This document shows positions 1 through 6,348 of a DNA stretch of 19,621 bases, one piece after another. Every line of letters begins with the position of its first letter. Positions within the stretch are counted from its first letter, which is position 1. The stretch lies in assembly GCA_035529435.1 (NCBI GenBank), contig DATKWS010000022.1, positions 1 through 19,621 on the forward strand. Reading direction: 5' to 3'. The translations under genes and the position numbers were made by a program. The notes under the pieces were generated by a model. It saw only the letters and a program-made list of their open reading frames with translations, was not told the origin of the DNA and searched no databases. The stretch is from DATKWS01 sp035529435 (GTDB lineage Bacteria > Krumholzibacteriota > Krumholzibacteriia > Krumholzibacteriales > Krumholzibacteriaceae).

Positions 1-41
1 AACACCGGCTGTTACGCTAATTTATGTAATACGTCTCCACA

Positions 42-60
42 TTCCACGAGTCTCGTGGAA
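42..60. promoter_or_regulatory. Perfect 9-1-9 inverted repeat, possible operator upstream of the serpin
   Basis: TTCCACGAG, one T, then CTCGTGGAA: both arms match exactly. A one-base centre is too tight for an RNA hairpin loop, and no T-run follows, so a protein-binding dyad is likelier than a terminator. A -10-like TATAAC lies at 82-87, and the -35 position for it (about 59-64) abuts the dyad, so a bound regulator could act on that weak promoter. The dyad is seen; the operator role and the promoter are inferred. Confidence 0.4.
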
Positions 61-156
61 CTGTTTTGAATTACAATCGATTATAACACAATTCATTATC
101 AGCGTCAAATGTACAGGACTGTAGACGCGGCTCGGAATCGATACCGTATTCATATG

Positions 157-204
157 GAATTTGAGGCATCCCACGTTGTACAATGGAATGAACGTGTCAA
201 ATTC
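157..204 (+). other. Bulged hairpin in the presumed serpin mRNA leader
   Basis: Two nested perfect inverted repeats share one axis. GAATTTGA (157-164) pairs with TCAAATTC (197-204), and CACGTT (172-177) pairs with AACGTG (191-196). The right-hand arms are contiguous and the left-hand arms are separated by a 7-base bulge. The loop is 178-190. This gives a 14-bp bulged stem about 63 bases before the serpin start codon. It could be a leader control element or a protein-binding dyad. I do not recognise it as a known riboswitch. Confidence 0.35.
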
Positions 205-267
205 TACCGGCGGCCACGAACATCGAGCCGCACGGACGCAGGGGGGATCGTACCGGAGGTCCGCACG

Positions 268-1524
268 ATGAAATTCGCTGAATTACGGACGGTGAGTGAC
301 ATCTCACCGATCCTTGTAGCCCTGGTACTCGTAGTGCTGGCCGCCGCCGTTTGCACGGGGGGATCGAGCGCTCAAACGACCGGCGGGGTCCACGAGGATG
401 AAATCATGAATCTGACCCACGCTTACAATGCATTCGGATTCGACCTGTACGCGAACGTCCTGGGCGGGTATGCGTCCGAAAACGTATTCATCTCGCCGAC
501 GAGCATCGCGATGGCGCTCGCGATGACGCTGGGAGGGGCCGGCGGGACGACGGAGGAAGCGATGCTCCGCGTGATGAATCTCGAGGGTATGGATGCCGCC
601 GTGAGGGACGAGGCCAACCGGGCCCTGCTCGACAGCCTCATGGATGCGGCGCACGGCATCGAGTTATCGATCGCCAACTCGTTGTGGCTGCGGCCCGGGT
701 TCCCCTTCCACCCCGATTTCATCGAGAGAAGCACGCGCACGTTTTCCGCCGATGCGTTCAACGTACTGGACGCGGCGAGCATCAATGGGTGGGTCAGTGA
801 GAAAACGAGAGAGAAGATCAAGAATATCGTGGGGGATGTCAGGCCGGACGATATCGCATACCTGGTCAATGCGATCTACTTCAAGGGAATCTGGACGAAG
901 GCGTTCGATCCGGAAAAGACGGCCGAGACTGATTTTCACCTGAGCGATGGGCGGACCGTGACGGTACCGATGATGGAGCAGTCCGGCCGGTACCGGTACC
1001 TTGAGAACGAGTACATGCAGGCGGTCGGCCTGCCGTACGGGGATGAATCGATGCGCATGTACCTGTTCCTGCCCAAGCCCGGCCTCGATCTCGACGCGAT
1101 CCACGGCCGTCTGACTGGAGAGAGCTGGCGGACCTGGATGAAGGGATTCGCGTCCCGTGAGGGAACGGTCGGTCTCCCGCGCCTCCGATTGGAGTTCAGA
1201 ACGAGCCTCGTCGACGCGCTGGCATCGCTCGGCATGGAAGTGGCCTTTTCGAGCGAGCGCGCCGATTTCTCGAGAATGTGCGATCTCTCGCGTGGGAACG
1301 TCTCGATCGGGGATGTGCTGCACAAGACATTTGTCGAGGTCAACGAGGAGGGAACAGAGGCGGCGGCGGCGACGGCGGTCGTGATGCGACTGACCGCGGT
1401 GCAGGAACGCCCCGAACCGTTCACGATGATACTGGACAGACCGTTTCTCATGGCGATCCGCGACGAGAAATCCGGGACGGTTCTCTTCGTGGGATCGATC
1501 TACGATCCGGCGCCGTCGGACTGA
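268..1524 (+). CDS. Secreted serpin (serine/cysteine protease inhibitor), inhibitory type
   Basis: Serpins trap target proteases by inserting a cleaved reactive loop into their main sheet. This 418-residue protein is full length. Residues 1-35 look like a Sec signal peptide: a hydrophobic core at about 15-28 and a signal peptidase I site after SSA35, so it acts in the periplasm or outside. Serpin signatures include NAIYFKGIW, a VPMM segment, LPYG and the C-terminal DRPFL...LFVGSI strand. The hinge EEGTEAAAATA (P15 Gly362 through Ala370) has the small-residue pattern needed for loop insertion, so the protein is probably inhibitory. P1 is not certain; the loop continues VVMRLTAVQ, and Arg374 or its neighbours are candidates. 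An upstream in-frame ATG exists at 109. I chose 268 because GGAGGT sits 7 bases before it and the signal peptide begins there. It is the only plus-strand gene. Its last 25 bases overlap the 3' end of obg. The target protease is unknown. Confidence 0.93.
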   Translation: MKFAELRTVSDISPILVALVLVVLAAAVCTGGSSAQTTGGVHEDEIMNLTHAYNAFGFDLYANVLGGYASENVFISPTSIAMALAMTLGGAGGTTEEAMLRVMNLEGMDAAVRDEANRALLDSLMDAAHGIELSIANSLWLRPGFPFHPDFIERSTRTFSADAFNVLDAASINGWVSEKTREKIKNIVGDVRPDDIAYLVNAIYFKGIWTKAFDPEKTAETDFHLSDGRTVTVPMMEQSGRYRYLENEYMQAVGLPYGDESMRMYLFLPKPGLDLDAIHGRLTGESWRTWMKGFASREGTVGLPRLRLEFRTSLVDALASLGMEVAFSSERADFSRMCDLSRGNVSIGDVLHKTFVEVNEEGTEAAAATAVVMRLTAVQERPEPFTMILDRPFLMAIRDEKSGTVLFVGSIYDPAPSD

Positions 1525-2507
1525 GTGTCATCCCGGTCGAGGAGGCGGTACAGCGCCTGCACGAGTTCCGCAAGACCCGTCCCGGCGAGCGCCGATATGT
1601 GGAAGACGCGTTCCCTGCCATCCGGCTTGAATTCCACCTGTGCGCCGGGAGCGAGATCGATCTTGTTCAGTGCGATGAAGCGGGGGCGCTCGAGGAGTCG
1701 CTCGCTGTAGAGGCGCAGTTCTTCGATCAGCTGTTCGTACGCCCTTTGGGGCGATACCTCCCCGGCGGCATCGACGAGAAGGAGAAGCACCCGGCACCGC
1801 TCGATATGACGGAGAAACTCGATACCGAGTCCTTTCCCCTCATGCGCGCCCTCGATCAGGCCGGGAATATCGACCATGCAGAATGATGCCAGCTCTCCGA
1901 CGCGCACCATCCCCAGCACCGGCGCGGTTGTTGAAAAGGGATAGGGAGCGACGACCGGATGCGCGTCGCTCAGCGAACGCAGCAGCGTCGATTTGCCCGC
2001 GTTCGGCAACCCGACGAGTCCGACATCGGCGATGAGCTTGAGGGTAAGGCGCAGCAACCGCTCCTCGCCGGCGGCGCCCGCCGTGCTCTTTCTCGGCGCC
2101 TGATCGACCGGAGAGCGGAAGGTGTAATTTCCCCTCCCCCCTCTCCCCCCGCGCGCCACGAAAAACTCGATTCCTGGCTCCATCAGATCGGCGATCTCCT
2201 CCCCCGTTCCACGATCCTCGACGACCGTACCGGGGGGAACTTCGATCGTAATCGAGGCGCCGTTCCTGCCCGTTTTCCGCGAACCCTGCCCGGGGCGGCC
2301 GTTCTCCGCCCGATACCGCGTGCGGTACCTGAGATCGAGCAGCGTTCTCATCTGGGGATTGACCCGGAGCACGATGTCGCCGCCGTCGCCGCCGTTGCCG
2401 CCGTTCGGTCCGCCGCGCGGCACATGCTTCTCCCTGCGGAAACTCACGCAGCCATGGCCGCCGTTTCCCGCCTTGATCTCTATTTCGACTCTATCAATGA
2501 ACATCAT
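1500..2507 (-). CDS. obg: Obg/CgtA GTPase, ribosome assembly and stress control
   Basis: Obg binds the 50S ribosomal subunit and guanine nucleotides and acts in late ribosome assembly and growth control in the cytoplasm. The 335 residues carry the glycine-rich Obg fold (about 1-158: GNGGHGC, GGNGGDGG, GGRGGRGN) followed by the G domain: G1 GLPNAGKS (166-173), switch I YPFSTTAP (189-196), G3 DIPG (213-216), G4 NKID (281-284) and G5 SALAGTG (305-311). It stops shortly after the G domain, so the variable C-terminal OCT domain of Gram-positive Obg is absent. The switch I segment reads STTAPVLG where the family usually has TTLxPNLG, a mild variation. The start ATGATG overlaps the last 14 bases of the upstream oxidase gene, which suggests translational coupling; the second ATG (2504) is equally possible. 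The 3' end runs 25 bases into the convergent serpin gene. Confidence 0.97.
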   Translation of the reverse strand: MMFIDRVEIEIKAGNGGHGCVSFRREKHVPRGGPNGGNGGDGGDIVLRVNPQMRTLLDLRYRTRYRAENGRPGQGSRKTGRNGASITIEVPPGTVVEDRGTGEEIADLMEPGIEFFVARGGRGGRGNYTFRSPVDQAPRKSTAGAAGEERLLRLTLKLIADVGLVGLPNAGKSTLLRSLSDAHPVVAPYPFSTTAPVLGMVRVGELASFCMVDIPGLIEGAHEGKGLGIEFLRHIERCRVLLLLVDAAGEVSPQRAYEQLIEELRLYSERLLERPRFIALNKIDLAPGAQVEFKPDGRERVFHISALAGTGLAELVQALYRLLDRDDTQSDGAGS

Positions 2508-3870
2508 GTTCGTGTACCGAGAAATATTTTCCGGGATTGAGTATCATGGCGCCGTCGATAGACCGTTTCAGGTTTCCTTGCAGCCGCCGTTCCTCCGGTG
2601 AAAAAAAGAAATGCAGGTAGGGCGCCTTCGTCAGGCCGATTCCGTGCTCTCCGCTCAGGGTGCCGCCGAGATGAGCGACCTTCTCGAACAAACGCTCCAC
2701 AAACGCCTCGACGCGCTGCATCTCCTCCGGGCGGCGCCTGTCGGTCATGATGTTCACGTGAAGGTTGCCGTCCCCGCAGTGTCCGAAGATGTAGCAGTCG
2801 AGGGCGAGCTCCCCGGCGGCGGCATGGGCGAGGGCCACCGCCTCTTCCATCCGTCCGATCGGAAGGGAGATATCCTCGTTGATCTTGGTGACGCCGCGCC
2901 GCGCGAGGCTCGGGCTGATCGAGCGCCGAAGCTCCCAGAGCGCTTCCCGCTCTTCCCCGTTCCGAGCCGCCAGGAGATCGTACCCCCTCCCCGCGCAGAA
3001 ATCCCCGAGGAGGGCGAATTGACCGTCGACCTCGTCTTCGGAACCGTCGACCTCCACGAACAGGTATCCCCTCTCCCCGTCGATACCGGCTATCTTGCGG
3101 TACTCGCTGACACACCGCATCGTCTTGGCGTCTATGAACTCGAGGACGCTGGGACAGATTCCACCCGACAGGAGCGCGGCCGCGGCCCTGACCGCCTCCC
3201 GATCCGATGGTGCCGCCACGAGTCCCGTGCGGTACGCCCCGGGAAGCGCCAGTACCGCAAGTCGCGCCGCATAGATGACGCCGAGTGTCCCCTCACCGCC
3301 GACGAGGAGTGCCGCCGGCCCCACGGGAGGCGTCTCCAGCATATCACCCGACGGCGTGATCCATGTGAGTGACCGCACGTACCGCCGCGTGACACCGTAC
3401 TTGTACGCGCGGGGTCCCCCCGCATTCTCCGCTATGTTCCCGCCGATCGTGGAAAATCGAAAACTCGCCGGGTCGGGGGGGTAAAAATATCCGTTGGGAT
3501 CCAGGAAATCCTGGAGCTCCTTATTGACGAGGCCGCTCTCGACGGTGATATCGCCGCGCTCCGGCTCCCACGCGAGGATGCGGGTGAGCCGTTCGGTGGA
3601 AACGACGAGACCCCCATCGAGCGGAATCGAGCCTCCCGAGAATCCCGTCCCCGCACCACGCATGAAGATCGGCACCCCGAGCTCGCATGCCCCCCGCACG
3701 ATACGCCGCAGCTGTTCACCGTCCGACGGGAAGGCGACCCCCCCGCACCGGCCCCTCAGTGTGGTCGCATCGTAACTGTACGCAATCCGGTAGTGTGGTT
3801 CGGTATGCACGGCCACGCCGCGCACCATGCGCGCGAGCCGACGAATCCTTCGTTCCGTCCCGATATCCAT
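2494..3870 (-). CDS. FAD-linked oxidase of the GlcD / D-lactate dehydrogenase family
   Basis: Members oxidise 2-hydroxy acids such as glycolate or D-lactate using FAD of the VAO/PCMH fold. The 458 residues hold an FAD_binding_4 domain (about 40-215; RGAGTGFSGG at 71-80, GGNIAENAGG at 143-152, GGEGTLG at 191-197) and a FAD-oxidase_C domain (about 215-455) with the family motifs GHCGDGNLH (363-371) and SGEHGIG (406-412). No iron-sulfur domain is fused and no GlcE or GlcF partner lies nearby, so the substrate cannot be assigned. The frame stays open upstream to 3999, but that would overlap the aminotransferase gene and adds an Arg-rich segment outside the domain. ATG 3870 lies 16 bases past the upstream stop with a weak GAGATGG just before it. 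The gene is part of the rsmD-to-obg run. Confidence 0.9.
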   Translation of the reverse strand: MDIGTERRIRRLARMVRGVAVHTEPHYRIAYSYDATTLRGRCGGVAFPSDGEQLRRIVRGACELGVPIFMRGAGTGFSGGSIPLDGGLVVSTERLTRILAWEPERGDITVESGLVNKELQDFLDPNGYFYPPDPASFRFSTIGGNIAENAGGPRAYKYGVTRRYVRSLTWITPSGDMLETPPVGPAALLVGGEGTLGVIYAARLAVLALPGAYRTGLVAAPSDREAVRAAAALLSGGICPSVLEFIDAKTMRCVSEYRKIAGIDGERGYLFVEVDGSEDEVDGQFALLGDFCAGRGYDLLAARNGEEREALWELRRSISPSLARRGVTKINEDISLPIGRMEEAVALAHAAAGELALDCYIFGHCGDGNLHVNIMTDRRRPEEMQRVEAFVERLFEKVAHLGGTLSGEHGIGLTKAPYLHFFFSPEERRLQGNLKRSIDGAMILNPGKYFSVHEHDVH

Positions 3871-3886
3871 CCCATCTCGCGCGCCG

Positions 3887-5080
3887 TCACCGCGCGTAAC
3901 GCTTGACGAAACCCTCAAAGCGATCCAACGCCCGTCGCAGATCCTCCTCACCCGCCGCGAACGAGAACCGGACCGTTCGATCGCAGCCGAACGCATCACC
4001 CGGTATCAGCAGGAGTCCCTTCTCGGCGAGCAGCTTCTCGCAGAATTCGCTGGACCCCGATACACCGCACGGACCGTACAGCTCAGAGACATCGACGAGG
4101 AAATAGAAGGCACCGCCCGGTTCCGGATACTGAATCGCCGGAATGGCGGCGAGACGCTCCCCGAACATCTCCTTGCGTTTCTCGAATTCACGACGCATCC
4201 GCTCGCGATCCTCGGTCCCGTCCTTGATGGCACTGAGCGCCGCCCATTGCGAGATAGCGTTGGGGCAGCCCGTCGCGTGCGCCTGGAACGCCCCCATGCG
4301 GTACGCGACCTCCTTGGCCGCCAGGGCGAACCCGATGCGCCAGCCGGTCATCGCATACCCCTTCGACACCCCGGAAACCACGACGGTCCGGTCCCTCAAT
4401 TCCGGCACGAGCGTCACCGGCGAGAAGTGCTCCGATCCGGCAAACGTCAGATACTCGTATATTTCGTCGCTGATCACCGCGATACCTTCATCGCGGACGA
4501 CGCGGAACAGGGCCTCGAGCTCGTCACGCGTGTATACGATGCCCGCCGGATTGCTGGGAGAATTGAAGAGGATCGTCTTCGGTCTGCCCGCGACGATCTC
4601 CTTGCGCAGCCGGTCCACCGTCAGTTTGTAACCCGTGCCGGCGCCGAGCTCGACGATCCGGGGCCTGCCGCCGACGAGCTTTATCATCTCGGGATAACTC
4701 GTCCAGTACGGACAGAGTATCATTACCTCGTCTCCCGGATCGGTCAGCACATACAGTGCATTGTAGATCGAATGCTTCGCGCCGTGCGAGATTACAACCT
4801 CACCCGCCGTGTACCCGACGCCGAGACGTTCGGTGTAGTGCTCGGCGACGGCCGTGCGCAGCGGTGCGATGCCCGCCGCCGGTGTATACTTTGTCTTTCC
4901 GTCCCGGATCGCCTTGATCGCCGCTTCCTTGATCACATCCGGGGTATCGAAATCAGGCTCTCCCGCCGCGAGAGCCACGACGTCCTCGCCCTTCTCCTTG
5001 AGCTCGTTCGCTCGTGTGTTCAGACTCAGCGTTACCGACGGTTCGATGCAGCTCGCACGTTTGCTTACGACTCCGGCCAC
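3887..5080 (-). CDS. Class I PLP-dependent aminotransferase, aspartate aminotransferase-like (subgroup Ib)
   Basis: This cytoplasmic enzyme is expected to move an amino group between aspartate (or a related amino acid) and 2-oxoglutarate. The 397-residue length is normal for subgroup I. Visible active-site residues are NSPSNPAG with Asn177, SDEIYEYL with Asp205 and Tyr208, the PLP Schiff-base lysine Lys240 in SGVSKGYAMTGWRIG, and Arg371 in VRFSF for the substrate carboxylate. The N-terminal signature LAAGEPDFDTP is typical of bacterial AspAT/prephenate aminotransferases of this subgroup, so prephenate or aromatic activity is possible. The start is GTG, supported by AAGGAGG six bases upstream. 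It follows coaD by 28 bases and precedes the GlcD-like gene by 16, consistent with one transcript. Confidence 0.95.
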   Translation of the reverse strand: MAGVVSKRASCIEPSVTLSLNTRANELKEKGEDVVALAAGEPDFDTPDVIKEAAIKAIRDGKTKYTPAAGIAPLRTAVAEHYTERLGVGYTAGEVVISHGAKHSIYNALYVLTDPGDEVMILCPYWTSYPEMIKLVGGRPRIVELGAGTGYKLTVDRLRKEIVAGRPKTILFNSPSNPAGIVYTRDELEALFRVVRDEGIAVISDEIYEYLTFAGSEHFSPVTLVPELRDRTVVVSGVSKGYAMTGWRIGFALAAKEVAYRMGAFQAHATGCPNAISQWAALSAIKDGTEDRERMRREFEKRKEMFGERLAAIPAIQYPEPGGAFYFLVDVSELYGPCGVSGSSEFCEKLLAEKGLLLIPGDAFGCDRTVRFSFAAGEEDLRRALDRFEGFVKRYAR

Positions 5081-5108
5081 CTGTGTCCTCCTTGAAGAGT
5101 GCCCGCGC

Positions 5109-5594
5109 TCAGCGGATGTTCCATTCCCGTAAATATCTCACCACGCATGGAGGTACGAGACAATCTATCTTACCACCGAGGTGATAGATCTCCTTCACCA
5201 GCGAGCTGTGAAGGTAGATGTACTTTTCGCTGGGCATGAGAAACACCGTTTCGAACTCCGGATCGAGCTTCCGGTTCATAAGGGCGATCATCAGCTCGTA
5301 CTCAAAGTCCGAGACGGCGCGTAATCCCCTGATGACGACATTGACGTTCTGCTTGCGGAACTCGTCCACGAGGAGACCGTCAAATGTCACGACCTCGGTC
5401 CTTTCGATTTCTCCGAAACTCTCACGGGCAAGCGTGAATCGCTGCTCCAGGGTGAGTAAGGGGGATTTGTGGACGCCGGCGGCGACGGCCACGATCACTC
5501 TTTCGAAAACCTTCGCCGCGCGCTTGACAAGATCGACATGGCCGTAGGTTACGGGATCGAATGTACCCGGGTATAGCGCCACTGTACGATGCAA
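5109..5594 (-). CDS. coaD: Phosphopantetheine adenylyltransferase (CoaD), coenzyme A synthesis
   Basis: CoaD transfers AMP from ATP to 4'-phosphopantetheine, the penultimate step to coenzyme A. Motifs of this nucleotidyltransferase are all present: YPGTFDP at 8-14, TYGH (T/HxGH) at 16-19, RGLR at 89-92 and HSSLVKE (the ISSTxxK equivalent) near 129-135. I chose a TTG start at 5594. An AGGAGG lies 8 bases upstream of it, and the resulting 161 residues match the usual family length, beginning MHRTVALYPGTFDP. The frame also opens at an ATG at 5618, directly after the rsmD stop. That start would place the AGGAGG inside the gene, has only weak pairing upstream and adds eight residues not typical of the family. 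The pairing with rsmD is a widespread bacterial arrangement. Confidence 0.96.
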   Translation of the reverse strand: MHRTVALYPGTFDPVTYGHVDLVKRAAKVFERVIVAVAAGVHKSPLLTLEQRFTLARESFGEIERTEVVTFDGLLVDEFRKQNVNVVIRGLRAVSDFEYELMIALMNRKLDPEFETVFLMPSEKYIYLHSSLVKEIYHLGGKIDCLVPPCVVRYLREWNIR

Positions 5595-5618
5595 TCTCCC
5601 CGACCTCCTTTCACTCAT

Positions 5619-6182
5619 CTATTCTTCGCCACTCCGTCTCGATCGAAAGTACGTCACGTACGTCTGTCCGAATTTTCTCGTTTGTAATCTCTCAAGGGCG
5701 CCATGCTCATCGTGAGAGACGGGCGATCCATGCTCGACGACGAGCATGCGGCAGATCGTCCGTCCCGCGCCCTCCACCAGCGCAACGATTTCCTGCGCGA
5801 TATTGCCCGCATAGGGTGGATCGGCGAATATGATATCGAACACGTCCTCACCCGCTGCGAGTTTTTTCAGATACCGGATCGCATCGCCCATTCGGACGAA
5901 TGCCCGCTCGTGCGTGTAACCGCATCGCTGAAGGTTGGCACGGAGAGCCTTGAGAATTCGATGATCCTGTTCGACGAATACGGCCCGGCCCGCCCCCCTG
6001 CTCAGGGCCTCTATACCGATCCCTCCCGAGCCGGCGAAGAGATCGAGAAACGTGGCGCCTGCCGTCTCCTCGCCGAGTGTATCGAATATCGAGCCCTTGA
6101 CGAGCTGCGTGGTAGGCCGGTACACGGGACCCCGGCCGGACCGCAGCGCTCTTCCCTTTTTATCCCCCGCGATGACTCTCAC
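5619..6182 (-). CDS. rsmD: 16S rRNA (guanine966-N2)-methyltransferase RsmD
   Basis: RsmD methylates N2 of G966 of 16S rRNA in the assembled 30S particle using S-adenosylmethionine. The 187 residues show MRVIAGxxKGRxL at the N terminus, RPTTQLVKGSIFDTL (22-36), the SAM-binding LDLFAGSGGIGIEAL (46-60) and the catalytic DPPY (121-124). The frame opens at a GTG at 6206, but that has no ribosome-binding site. The GTG at 6182 gives the canonical MRVIAG start and has GAGGG about nine bases upstream, so I chose it. The stop TAG lies 24 bases before the preferred coaD start. The family usually has Glu where this protein has Gly in VKGSIF, a small oddity that does not touch the catalytic motif. Confidence 0.94.
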   Translation of the reverse strand: MRVIAGDKKGRALRSGRGPVYRPTTQLVKGSIFDTLGEETAGATFLDLFAGSGGIGIEALSRGAGRAVFVEQDHRILKALRANLQRCGYTHERAFVRMGDAIRYLKKLAAGEDVFDIIFADPPYAGNIAQEIVALVEGAGRTICRMLVVEHGSPVSHDEHGALERLQTRKFGQTYVTYFRSRRSGEE

Positions 6183-6285
6183 GGCACCAGTCCCTCGGCA
6201 AATCACATGCTACAGCAAGGAACTTATCAGGATAATGAACAATTGATAGGGGAGCAAGCAAAAAGCAGCGACTCAATCCGCCGTA

Positions 6286-6322
6286 TAAAAAGTCCCCCGG
6301 GGGCTGCTACAACCCCCGGGGG
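6286..6322 (-). terminator. Intrinsic terminator after pilQ
   Basis: On the minus strand two copies of CCCCCGGGGG (6322-6313 and 6303-6294) are separated by a 9-base loop and followed by ACTTTTT (T-run at 6291-6287). The 10-bp all-GC stem plus T-run is a strong rho-independent terminator 27 bases past the pilQ stop. It separates the pil operon from rsmD. Each arm is itself palindromic. The 6183-6285 stretch beyond it must hold the promoter of the rsmD run, but I see no convincing -35/-10 pair there. Confidence 0.9.
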
Positions 6323-6348
6323 CACGACGGTGAGTGGAGGGGGCAAGG

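Noticed and set aside
109..267. Longer serpin start at the ATG at 109 (53 extra residues).
   Set aside because: No ribosome-binding site is near it, the added residues would bury the signal peptide, and the ATG at 268 has a well-placed GGAGGT.
346..360. Possible lipoprotein lipobox (AAVC) in the serpin signal peptide.
   Set aside because: Val at -1 does not fit the Gly/Ala/Ser rule, and a good signal peptidase I site (SSA) follows.
3827..5095. Plus-strand open frame of about 420 codons.
   Set aside because: It is antisense to the aminotransferase and the start of the GlcD-like gene, which have clear catalytic motifs.
5935..5955. TTGGCAC followed by TTGA on the plus strand, resembling a sigma-54 site.
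   Set aside because: Spacing between the elements is 8 instead of 5, and it lies inside rsmD.
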